Source: Lactiplantibacillus herbarum
GTDB taxonomy: Bacteria; Bacillota; Bacilli; Lactobacillales; Lactobacillaceae
DNA: 64,000 bases
Direction: 5' to 3'
Assembly: GCF_001039045.1 (NCBI RefSeq)
Contig: NZ_LFEE01000018.1
Coordinates: 67,342-131,341 of the forward strand
The notes under the pieces: model-generated
The model's input: the letters and a program-made list of their open reading frames with translations, nothing else
Told to the model about the DNA's origin: nothing
Databases searched by the model: none
Shown here: piece by piece, positions 35,858 to 42,803 of the stretch
How positions within the stretch are numbered: position 1 is the stretch's first letter
Layout: each line of letters opens with the position of its first letter
Position numbers and translations under genes: made by a program

Positions 35858-36178
35858 CTATTTCCCCAATTTTTCTAGTAAGCAATCATGCCCAGAATTA
35901 TTAGTGTCTAAAATGATTTCCTCAATAACAGCCATTTTGTTTTTGCCAAGGACTTTGATACTTTTTTGATAATTTTTCCATTTTATTAAAATAGGTTCAT
36001 CGTCATGAACACCAAATCCACCTCGCAACACATCGTTGAAGGCATCTAGATTTCGTCCAATCGAAAAGTTTAAGTTTTTAGTCATTACTCGTTCTACTTC
36101 ATCGTAAAAAGAAGCCATGTTATCAATGTTATTTCCGTCAATAATAATTACTTTTCGATCCAAATATGTACCGTTCAT
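35858..36178 (-). CDS. Barstar-like ribonuclease inhibitor
   Basis: 106 residues from the ATG at 36178; GAGGAG lies 11 bases upstream, and the frame extends seven codons further up to a TTG. The barstar fold pattern is clear: strand VIIIDGNNI, helix SFYDEVERVMT, the signature helix SIGRNLDAFNDVLRGGFG (compare YGENLDALWDCL of barstar), strand PILIKWKNY, a further helix, and strand AVIEEIILD. Barstars bind and block barnase-type ribonucleases. No barnase gene is in view. The gene is AT-rich compared with its neighbours and lies close to a tRNA gene, so it may have come by transfer. Confidence 0.8.
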   Translation of the reverse strand: MNGTYLDRKVIIIDGNNIDNMASFYDEVERVMTKNLNFSIGRNLDAFNDVLRGGFGVHDDEPILIKWKNYQKSIKVLGKNKMAVIEEIILDTNNSGHDCLLEKLGK

Positions 36179-36335
36179 TATTAATTGAGCTCCTCTCAAG
36201 ATTATTTTTATACATACTATAAAGATACAATGGTAATGAAGATTTTTGTTTGTTGTATCTGAGATAGCTTTTTAAATTTGATGTTTGGGTCAAAAAAAGA
36301 CAAGTCATTTCACGAACTAGGCTGCCCTAGTACAA

Positions 36336-36380
36336 AAGGAATCCCGCTAAATGTTGATTTAACGGGATTCCTTATTTTTG
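36336..36380. terminator. Terminator downstream of tRNA-Arg
   Basis: AAGGAATCCCG and CGGGATTCCTT around a loop. On the minus strand it follows the tRNA gene by 27 bases and has a T-rich run. Confidence 0.75.
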
Positions 36381-36406
36381 GGATACTGTCTAATTCACCT
36401 ATAAAA

Positions 36407-36480
36407 TGTCGCGAGTGAGACTCGAACTCACAACCCTCCGCTTAGAAGGCGGATGCTCTATCCGGTTGAGCTACCGCGAC
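36407..36480 (-). tRNA. tRNA-Arg, anticodon TCT
   Basis: 74-base cloverleaf on the minus strand. Acceptor GTCGCGG/TCGCGAC, D arm GCTC/GAGC, anticodon arm TCCGC-CTTCTAA-GCGGA with anticodon TCT (reads AGA), variable loop GGGTT, T arm GTGAG-TTCGAGT-CTCAC. The discriminator is A; the terminal CCA is not encoded. Confidence 0.97.
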
Positions 36481-36693
36481 AACAACAAATTTCATTATAG
36501 ATAAGAAGTAGGATGGTGTCAATGCTTATTTAACGCGCTTAATTACCGTTGGGATTAATTGATTTTGAACCATCAAATTATGCTAATTCAGATAAGAAGT
36601 GTATAAAAAGGGTTGATGATGGCGTAGATGATCCTAATTTATTTAAGAAAAGGTAAAGAAAACAACGAACATACTAAAATAAAGTCTAACCGC

Positions 36694-36722
36694 TTGAAAT
36701 GTTTCTGTAACATAACGATAAT
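36694..36722 (+). promoter_or_regulatory. Promoter of the 41-residue peptide gene
   Basis: TTGAAA (36694-36699), 17-base spacer, GATAAT (36717-36722). The bases upstream to the tRNA are AT-rich and hold no other feature that I can name. Confidence 0.65.
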
Positions 36723-36750
36723 AAGACTGTAACAAGAGAGGAGAATTCTT

Positions 36751-36876
36751 ATGGGTCCAGTACTAGCAATTATCGTTATCTTAGCCATCGCTGGTGGCGT
36801 TCAATATTATTCAAACCTGGTTACCAAAGAAAATGCGGCTAGCAAGCATTTCACTGCTTCCCGTAGTGACCGGTAG
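36751..36876 (+). CDS. 41-residue single-helix membrane peptide
   Basis: ATG behind AGAGAGGAG, a strong site. The peptide begins MGPVLAIIVILAIAGGVQYY, one membrane helix of about 18 residues, and continues with a polar basic tail (KENAASKHFTASRSDR). The helix, the good binding site and the good promoter support it as a real gene. It could be a toxin, a stress peptide or a membrane-complex subunit; none can be chosen. A strong terminator lies about 70 bases downstream. Confidence 0.7.
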   Translation: MGPVLAIIVILAIAGGVQYYSNLVTKENAASKHFTASRSDR

Positions 36877-36944
36877 TTACCGGGAATTCTGATAACCTGC
36901 ACACGTATTAGTACGATACAATCAAAGAATATAGCTAATGAAAA

Positions 36945-36993
36945 AAATGAAGGATGCGGCAAAACTTAACGGTTTTGTCACATCCTTCATTTT
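36945..36993. terminator. Bidirectional terminator
   Basis: AAATGAAGGATG-CAAAAC pairs with GTTTTG-CATCCTTCATTT, with A and T runs at the ends. It serves the 41-residue peptide gene and the convergent AraC gene. Confidence 0.9.
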
Positions 36994-37005
36994 TGTGCTG
37001 TGACA

Positions 37006-37965
37006 TTATCCTGCTTTAGTTGGAAATGTCATCTGTTTTCGATATTGCAAAGGGGTCATCTGAGTTTCGGCCTTAAAGATTTTATAAAAATAAGTTTTAT
37101 CGCTGTAGCCGAGCTGGGTAATCACTTCATCAATGCTGATTTTGCTGTATTGCAGCAATTGACGAGCAAGCGTTAGCCGAAACTCGCGAACGTGATTAGA
37201 GAGTGTTTGGCCGGTCGCTGAACTGATCAAATGTGATAAGTAGTTGGGACTTAGATGGAAATGGCGTGCGACAGTCTCTAATGAGTAGTCCATCAGATGC
37301 TGCTTAGTGTAGGCAAGAATATCAGCTGCCAACTCATTTCGAAGATTAATGTCGGTTGCCGTGCTTTTGAGATCAGGATGACGAGTGTTGAGCTCGTTGA
37401 TCAAAAGGACGAAGGCCATATAAGTTGATTTATCATAGGCGTCTGGCATTTTTAAAATTTGTTGCAGTAGGAGATAGACCAATATACCAATCGTTAAGTA
37501 GTCAGCCAAAATATACAAATTATAGTATGGAACAGGAGTCGAGGTGTCTTTTGGAAAATAGAATTGTTTCAAGTTATCGGCATTCAGTAAGTTAACGATG
37601 GCGGGCGCGTCAAAATATTCGGTTTTGACCGCAACGAAAATAAATTCACATTGCTGAAGGTTGGTTAATTCAACTTGAGTATACTGATTGACTAATAGGA
37701 GGGTGTTTTGCTCGACTGCGATGGACTCTCCATTAAGCAACAAGTTCCCATGTCCGTGCGTAATATATAGGCAGCGAATCAACGGCGCCTTGCTAGTAAT
37801 AGTTTTAAAATTGCGACCATAAAAGCCGGTAATAAAGTGATTTGGATTATCCTCAAAACGAAAAATTTCAGCATCTAAGTCTAACTGATTTTTGATGATC
37901 AATCGCAGTTGTTTGATGCTTGGAAATAGATCGTTAATGGTTTTGTCAGTAATTAAATCATGCAT
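37006..37965 (-). CDS. AraC-family transcriptional regulator
   Basis: 319 residues from the ATG at 37965, placed seven bases after AGGGGGA; a TTG six codons upstream overlaps that site. The N-terminal half (1-190) is a cupin-like ligand domain (HGHGNLLLNGESIAVEQNTLLLVNQ). The C-terminal half has two HTH motifs: YSLETVARHFHLSPNYLSHLISSATG and ISIDEVITQLGYSDKTYFYKIFKAETQMTPLQYRKQM, the AraC signature. It is divergent from the lectin-WxL gene, with 283 bases between; control of that gene is possible but not shown. Confidence 0.92.
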   Translation of the reverse strand: MHDLITDKTINDLFPSIKQLRLIIKNQLDLDAEIFRFEDNPNHFITGFYGRNFKTITSKAPLIRCLYITHGHGNLLLNGESIAVEQNTLLLVNQYTQVELTNLQQCEFIFVAVKTEYFDAPAIVNLLNADNLKQFYFPKDTSTPVPYYNLYILADYLTIGILVYLLLQQILKMPDAYDKSTYMAFVLLINELNTRHPDLKSTATDINLRNELAADILAYTKQHLMDYSLETVARHFHLSPNYLSHLISSATGQTLSNHVREFRLTLARQLLQYSKISIDEVITQLGYSDKTYFYKIFKAETQMTPLQYRKQMTFPTKAG

Positions 37966-38231
37966 TGTTGGTCCCCCTGTCAATCTGAAAAGCTAACGAA
38001 AATTAAATATACACTAATTATCGTGATTCGCTGTGTAGGTTGGCGAGGTGCGTACGATAACCTACGGATGCCTCCAAATAGCCTAATGATTAATCAATGA
38101 TTGCCGCTATAATTTAATTCACACAGCCCTTATTTTTACTAACTAGATAGTTTAACGATTGTAGCAGATTGCTAATGCAGACTCTAATAACGTGCTTGCA
38201 ATTGTTAGTTAGTGAGGAGGGTAACTGATTA
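37966..38231. promoter_or_regulatory. Divergent intergenic region, AraC and lectin-WxL
   Basis: It holds a perfect 10-base palindrome TGATTAATCA (38087-38096) and a TATAAT at 38108-38113 reading towards the lectin gene, with no good -35. AraC proteins often bind near such -35-poor promoters. No direct-repeat pair could be assigned. Confidence 0.45.
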
Positions 38232-38252
38232 ATGAATGGGGCGTTTACATGA
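38232..38252 (+). CDS. Six-residue leader ORF coupled to the lectin gene
   Basis: ATG at 38232 begins MNGAFT and ends TGA at 38250-38252. GAGGAGG (38214-38220) lies 11 bases upstream, the only strong binding site here. The stop overlaps the ATG of the next gene as ATGA, so ribosomes ending here could start on the lectin gene. It could also mark a one-base frameshift between two parts of one gene. Confidence 0.45.
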   Translation: MNGAFT

Positions 38253-40177
38253 GGTGTAGGAGTGACTGGTTGAAGCCGCCAAGAGATAATGGTGTTGATA
38301 CTTTTTTTAAGGGAGCTGACAGGTTGTGGCGTCAACTAAGCGGACTAGCAAGACTACCTAGTAGTTGGCATATCCATGAGATTACACAGTGGCCTAACTT
38401 ACGATGGTCGCTCGTGATGATTGTTGGGAGTTGTATATTAGTTAGCGGTTATTTGGTTGGGCGAGCAGATGATTACAGCGATGCGCTACAGTCGGCTCCC
38501 CAAGGGATTAAACTGACGAATGTCTTTGCAACTGCACCGACAGCCGGCAATCAAGCAACGGTTGTAACAGCACCCAAAGTAGCTAATACGGATGTGGTTC
38601 GGGTTACTCGTGGTGCTGGTGAATTGGGGAGTGTTTGGTCTACAGCTAATAACTTTTTTGACTTAAAACAATCAGCGACTAGCTCAATGTGGCTGAACTT
38701 TGGTAACCAGGGCAATCAGGCTGGCGACGGTTTAGCATTAGTACTACAAAACGATGCGCGCGGAGAGCGGGCATTAGCTAAAACTGGCGGCCAAACGTTA
38801 GGCGTATGGGGGCAAGATCAAAATACCGGGAATGTTGATACTATCGCGGGCAGCGCTATTTTAAATAGCTGGGCGTTGGAATTTGATACGTATGTCAATA
38901 ATACGGTTAATCAAAATGGCAATGCGTTTGATGCGGCTAATGGGATTCAAGGAGCGCACATTGCTGCAGCTTATCCAGGGGATCGAAGTGCCTATCAGCA
39001 GCATGGTTACGGATTCTTTCAGAATTACTACACGTTGAATCATCAAGGGCTATTGGATAACTTGCAGCTCAGTGATGGACAATGGCATCACTTAACGTTG
39101 GATTGGCACGCACCATCAGGGAGCAGTACGGTTGGTCAAATGACGTATACATTTGATGATCGCAATCCTCAGACAGCAGCATCCCAAACTGGAAAAAGCG
39201 CAACGGTTAGTCTTGATACAAGTAAGTTCAATACTCCTGATGGCCGTGTACGTTGGGGATTTACGGGTGCAACGGGGGTTAATTATGAAAATGGTCTCGT
39301 TGTTTTTGAATCTGTGCCGGGACTGGTGGATGGAGCTACTTCTGTGAAGTTGACAGATGTGACTCAGCACAATCGGCTCATCAATGCTGACGAAACAGTT
39401 GCCGCGGGTGATCAGCTGAAATATGTTTATCAGGTCGATTATCATAGTGGTAAACAGGACTGGATGGGTATTCAAAGTCAAATTAAGATGGATATGGCAC
39501 GCATTAAATTAACACAGGGAGAGATTACGTATGCAGATGGCCAGGAGCCCCAGACGCTGTCGTCATCGATGCTAGTAACTGGGCAATTAACGGCCAAATT
39601 ACGTGATTTAAGCCAGAGCAATGGTTCAGCGACAATTACGCTAACAGGAGCGGCCCAAAATAATTCGACTCAGACTGTAGCGGTTGCGGCACAAGTGCAA
39701 CATTTTATTGGGTCGAATTATCTGACAAGCGTTACAGCACCAGCGTTTAAAATTGCGGGTGCTGGCCAGTTGCAATTTAAAACAGTAGCCGCTGATAGTA
39801 GTTTTGTACCGACCACTTTGACTGGTCAAAGCTTAAAAGTGGCACGCAATAATGACTGGCAAGTAGTCGTGGCAGATTCCCGGGGTGCTGGTCATAACTG
39901 GCAGTTACAAGTCTGTGCGCCTAAAATGTTAGCGACTGATAATGGTCAAACGCTAGCAGGGGACTTTGTTTATCAGCAAGACGGTCAACGCCAATCGATT
40001 GTTGGACATAACGTGACAGTGGCGACACATACGACAACGAGTGCCAATGATCAGTTTGATGCGATTAGTACGTGGTCTAGCGAGAATGGTTTATTCTTGA
40101 TGGTTCCGGGAACAACCTTGCCGGGACGATATCAAGGGGCCGTTGTTTGGACATTAGCTGATGTTCCTGCGAGCTAA
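38249..40177 (+). CDS. Surface protein with L-type lectin and WxL domains
   Basis: 642 residues from the ATG at 38249, which lacks a binding site of its own; a TTG at 38270 behind TAGGAG is an alternative. A membrane signal sits about 52 residues in (SLVMIVGSCILVSGYLVG). An L-type lectin domain (about 110-350) shows SMWLNFGNQGNQAGDGLALVLQND and ALEFDTYVNN. The C-terminal WxL domain has WQL (Trp551) and VVWTLADVP (Trp634). WxL domains bind peptidoglycan non-covalently, so it likely displays a sugar-binding lectin on the wall. No DUF916 or other WxL genes are nearby. Confidence 0.85.
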   Translation: MRCRSDWLKPPRDNGVDTFFKGADRLWRQLSGLARLPSSWHIHEITQWPNLRWSLVMIVGSCILVSGYLVGRADDYSDALQSAPQGIKLTNVFATAPTAGNQATVVTAPKVANTDVVRVTRGAGELGSVWSTANNFFDLKQSATSSMWLNFGNQGNQAGDGLALVLQNDARGERALAKTGGQTLGVWGQDQNTGNVDTIAGSAILNSWALEFDTYVNNTVNQNGNAFDAANGIQGAHIAAAYPGDRSAYQQHGYGFFQNYYTLNHQGLLDNLQLSDGQWHHLTLDWHAPSGSSTVGQMTYTFDDRNPQTAASQTGKSATVSLDTSKFNTPDGRVRWGFTGATGVNYENGLVVFESVPGLVDGATSVKLTDVTQHNRLINADETVAAGDQLKYVYQVDYHSGKQDWMGIQSQIKMDMARIKLTQGEITYADGQEPQTLSSSMLVTGQLTAKLRDLSQSNGSATITLTGAAQNNSTQTVAVAAQVQHFIGSNYLTSVTAPAFKIAGAGQLQFKTVAADSSFVPTTLTGQSLKVARNNDWQVVVADSRGAGHNWQLQVCAPKMLATDNGQTLAGDFVYQQDGQRQSIVGHNVTVATHTTTSANDQFDAISTWSSENGLFLMVPGTTLPGRYQGAVVWTLADVPAS

Positions 40178-40246
40178 ATGTAGAACGGTATGATACAAGT
40201 TGAGAGCCATTAGCAGGGGATGGCATCCTGTAGATTAAAGCAAAAT

Positions 40247-40286
40247 AAAAGCACGTAACTCCCATTCAGGAATTACGTGCTTTTAA
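40247..40286. terminator. Terminator between lectin and small basic gene
   Basis: AAAAGCACGTAA pairs perfectly with TTACGTGCTTTT around a 16-base loop; usable in both directions. Confidence 0.85.
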
Positions 40287-40323
40287 TTATAGAAACCAGT
40301 TGTTTAGCCAGTTTCTAATTGAA

Positions 40324-40479
40324 TTACTTGATTTTAGGTGCTTGTTCGATGGTTTCAGTCTTACCAGCAGCCCAACGTTGGATAGCAGCGATTTGCTTTT
40401 CGCGACGAATGCGCTTTTGCTTACCGGCAACTGGCCGACGTGATGACCAAGTATTATATGGTTTTGCAACAACAGTCAT
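40324..40479 (-). CDS. 51-residue basic protein, unknown
   Basis: It starts MTVVAKPYNTWSSRRPVAGK and continues with a very basic helix (QKRIRREKQIAAIQRWAAGK). AAAGGAGG precedes the ATG. The composition recalls RNA- or ribosome-associated small proteins, but I recognise no family. The promoter is near consensus and the leader is about 110 bases long, so it should be well expressed. It is transcribed alone and divergent from the TetR gene. Confidence 0.75.
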   Translation of the reverse strand: MTVVAKPYNTWSSRRPVAGKQKRIRREKQIAAIQRWAAGKTETIEQAPKIK

Positions 40480-40594
40480 AAGAGTATGTCCCTCCTTTGA
40501 TTAAGTCCAATAACGACTATATTAAACAAGTATAGCGTACATTGCAACCGAATTTAACGGAAAAAGTCAGACTTCTCCCAAAAATTGCATTTTC

Positions 40595-40624
40595 ATTATA
40601 TCGAATATTTCGACTGATTGTCAA
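40595..40624 (-). promoter_or_regulatory. Strong promoter of the 51-residue protein gene
   Basis: On the minus strand TTGACA (40619-40624), 18-base spacer, TATAAT (40595-40600), a full consensus match. The transcript would begin near 40588 and has a leader of about 110 bases to the ATG. Confidence 0.85.
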
Positions 40625-40789
40625 GATAAAATCCTTTACAGCTAAGATTAATGTGAATAGAGGCTTGCAAAACAAGCGTAGGTGCACGCCAGATAAGTAA
40701 CTTTGTGTTGTTTTAAATTTTAGCAGATTGTGCGTCAAAAATAATATGTTAGACGGTTCAGCTAATTCTGTGCTGCAAATGATTACCTA

Positions 40790-40818
40790 TTAGACGCTCT
40801 AACGAAATAATGTTATAT
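40790..40818 (+). promoter_or_regulatory. Promoter and likely operator of the TetR gene
   Basis: TTAGAC (40790-40795), 17-base spacer, TTATAT (40813-40818). The -35 lies inside an inverted repeat TTAGA-CGC-TCTAA (40790-40802), and the same TTAGACG occurs again at about 40749, so autorepression is likely. Confidence 0.5.
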
Positions 40819-40847
40819 TTAGCAGTGATGAAAGTAGGGAAGTACTT

Positions 40848-41477
40848 ATGAGTCATGAAGTTGATCCACGTGTTGATAAGACACGGCGGCGCTTGCGTCG
40901 TGCACTAATCACACTCTTACAAACAAAAACAGTTGATAATATTTCTGTTCAACAGTTGACCAGTACCGCATCAGTGACACGGGGGACCTTTTATCTCCAT
41001 TATAAGGATAAGCCGGCCTTTGTTGAAAAAGCCTTAGATGATCTGGTTAGCGAGTTGTTTGAGGAAGCTATTATGACGGTATCGGTCAGTGATGTCATTA
41101 CTAATCCGATTGATCCGTTACAGCGTGTACAGGTATTATCTTTATCAAAAGCGTTAGGTTACATAAGTGAACATGCGGAGGCGTTTCATACCTTATTACT
41201 AGATCAACGCCAACTGGCAGTCAGCCAACGGATCAATCAGCAGTTGACTGACTGGATGCAGGATTTTTACGAGGACTTTAAGGATCAGTTCGCTGACTTA
41301 GACGTGCCAATCAGTATCCAGATTGCCTATTATGTCTCAGCTACGGTCGGTTTGATTACAGACTGGCTGGAAAAAGATATGATCTATACGCCACATTATT
41401 TGACTAAGTGTATTAAGAAGATGCATCATTTGATGACGATTGGAAATATTAGCTTTACGGATTTCTTTGTTAATTAG
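40848..41477 (+). CDS. TetR-family transcriptional regulator
   Basis: 209 residues. The N-terminal HTH domain (about 8-55) has KTRRRLRRALITLLQTKTVDNISVQQLTSTASVTRGTFYLHYKDKPAFVEKA, the TetR signature with TFY-HY in the recognition helix. The C-terminal domain (60-209) is helical with several aromatic residues and binds an unknown ligand. ATG start behind GTAGGGAAG. There is no adjacent pump or enzyme gene that would reveal its target. Confidence 0.92.
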   Translation: MSHEVDPRVDKTRRRLRRALITLLQTKTVDNISVQQLTSTASVTRGTFYLHYKDKPAFVEKALDDLVSELFEEAIMTVSVSDVITNPIDPLQRVQVLSLSKALGYISEHAEAFHTLLLDQRQLAVSQRINQQLTDWMQDFYEDFKDQFADLDVPISIQIAYYVSATVGLITDWLEKDMIYTPHYLTKCIKKMHHLMTIGNISFTDFFVN

Positions 41478-41486
41478 AACTATTTC

Positions 41487-41515
41487 TTGACTATCGTTGG
41501 AAATTCTGATAATAT
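41487..41515 (+). promoter_or_regulatory. Promoter of rplU-prp-rpmA
   Basis: TTGACT (41487-41492), 17-base spacer, TAATAT (41510-41515). A start near 41522 gives a leader of about 110 bases. Confidence 0.75.
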
Positions 41516-41521
41516 TTTCTT

Positions 41522-41625
41522 GTTGTATTTGTGGACTTCTACAGCTACAACCGCACGAATTGAGTATTAAGTTCGGTAACGACGCTTAATTTGGCGAGTC
41601 TAAGTGATTCATAATTTAAGGAGGT
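41522..41625 (+). promoter_or_regulatory. Ribosomal protein leader, L21-type by position
   Basis: The leader between the promoter and rplU fits the position of the L21 leader known ahead of rplU-prp-rpmA in Firmicutes, which lets L21 repress its own operon. It has a purine-rich ACCGCACGAATTGAG segment and short complementary stretches. I could not verify the full consensus. Confidence 0.5.
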
Positions 41626-41633
41626 GCACAAAC

Positions 41634-41942
41634 GTGTACGCAATTATTGTAACTGGTGGTAAGCAATACAAAGTTGAAGCAGGCCAAGCTATCTATGTTG
41701 AAAAACTTGACGCTGCAGCTGGTGACAAGATTTCTTTTGATCAAGTAATCTTCGTCGGCGGCGAAACAACTAAAGTTGGAACACCTACTGTTGATGGTGC
41801 GACGGTTGAAGGTACTGTTGAAAAGCAAGGCCGCGATCGTAAAGTTGTCACTTACAAGTATAAGGCCAAAAAAGGTACTCATACGAAGAAGGGTCATCGC
41901 CAACCATACATTAAGGTAACGATCGACACAATTAATGCATAA
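41634..41942 (+). CDS. rplU: 50S ribosomal protein L21
   Basis: 102 residues from the GTG at 41634 behind AAGGAGGTG; the frame continues ten codons upstream without a site. It binds 23S rRNA on the outer face of the large subunit. [26 protein letters not shown] and the basic tail [22 protein letters not shown] are the family hallmarks. First gene of the rplU-prp-rpmA operon. Confidence 0.98.
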   Translation: MYAIIVTGGKQYKVEAGQAIYVEKLDAAAGDKISFDQVIFVGGETTKVGTPTVDGATVEGTVEKQGRDRKVVTYKYKAKKGTHTKKGHRQPYIKVTIDTINA

Positions 41943-41962
41943 TTAAGAAAGTAGGCATTTCC

Positions 41963-42298
41963 ATGATTCAGGCAACCATTTCTCGTAATGCAACCGGTCA
42001 AGTGACCGCTTTTAAATTAACGGGACATGCTGATTCAGGTGCTTATGGACAAGACATCGTTTGTGCAGCGGTTTCGGTGTTAGCAATCAGTACGATCAAT
42101 GGGATCGAACAAGTTGCGCATCTTCAACCCGTGGTACAGAGTGACGAAACCAATGGTGGGTTACTAATTGCGGATTTTACTAAGCTTGACTTAGCTAATC
42201 AACAATTACAGACCTTACTTGCCAGTTTTGCACTCGGTTTAAACGATGTAGCAGCGAACTACGGTGATTACATCAAAGTTCGCGAACAAACAAGATAA
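41963..42298 (+). CDS. prp: Ribosomal-processing cysteine protease Prp
   Basis: 111 residues. Prp cuts the N-terminal extension off ribosomal protein L27 in Firmicutes. The catalytic His22 is in KLTGHADSG and Cys34 in [12 protein letters not shown]. It sits between rplU and rpmA as usual, 20 bases after rplU. The adjacent L27 gene carries the matching cleavage site. The ATG at 41963 is preceded by AAGTAGG, a moderate site. Confidence 0.95.
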   Translation: MIQATISRNATGQVTAFKLTGHADSGAYGQDIVCAAVSVLAISTINGIEQVAHLQPVVQSDETNGGLLIADFTKLDLANQQLQTLLASFALGLNDVAANYGDYIKVREQTR

Positions 42299-42321
42299 CT
42301 ACATTCGGAGGTGGATTTACT

Positions 42322-42597
42322 ATGAAAATGGATTTACAATTCTTCTCTCACCATAAAGGTGGCGGTTCTACTGCCAATGGTCGTGACTCAGCTGGTCGTC
42401 GTTTAGGCGCAAAGCGTGCTGATGGCCAAACTGTTAAGAGTGGTAACATTCTTTATCGTCAACGCGGAACACACATTTACCCTGGTGTTAACGTTGGCCG
42501 TGGTGGCGACGATACATTATTTGCAATGGCTGACGGTGTCGTTCGTTTTGAACGCAAAGGTCGCGACAAGCGCCAAGTATCTGTTTACCCAGCATAA
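42322..42597 (+). CDS. rpmA: 50S ribosomal protein L27, with processed N-terminal extension
   Basis: 91 residues. It reaches with its N-terminus into the peptidyl transferase centre. The first residues MKMDLQFF form the extension removed by Prp; cleavage is expected after Phe8 to leave SHHKGGG. The rest shows [17 protein letters not shown] and [27 protein letters not shown] precedes the ATG. Last gene of the operon. Confidence 0.98.
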   Translation: MKMDLQFFSHHKGGGSTANGRDSAGRRLGAKRADGQTVKSGNILYRQRGTHIYPGVNVGRGGDDTLFAMADGVVRFERKGRDKRQVSVYPA

Positions 42598-42607
42598 TAA
42601 TTTTTGA

Positions 42608-42635
42608 AGAGCCTCTGCTTGGAGGCTCTTTTTTT
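42608..42635 (+). terminator. Terminator of rplU-prp-rpmA
   Basis: GAGCCTC and GGAGGCTC around a short loop, then seven T. Confidence 0.9.
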
Positions 42636-42678
42636 GTGAAAGCACGACAATGGTTGTTGTCGTGCTTTCACAAAAAAA
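42629..42678. repeat. 22-base perfect inverted repeat
   Basis: Two perfect 22-base arms (42629-42650 and 42657-42678) with a six-base loop. Each arm starts or ends with seven T/A and contains GTGAAAGCACGACAA. The first arm shares the T run of the rpmA terminator. Either strand reads T run, stem, A run, which is not a usual terminator. Confidence 0.8.
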
Positions 42679-42803
42679 TCGGTATAAAATACGCGGCTGC
42701 ACTTCTATTTTTATTTTTGATCATAACGCAACTAATTCATAACAATCAGTTTTTCAAAAGTTTGGTATAATTAGACGTAAGATTCAATGATGGGAGTGAC
42801 GAT

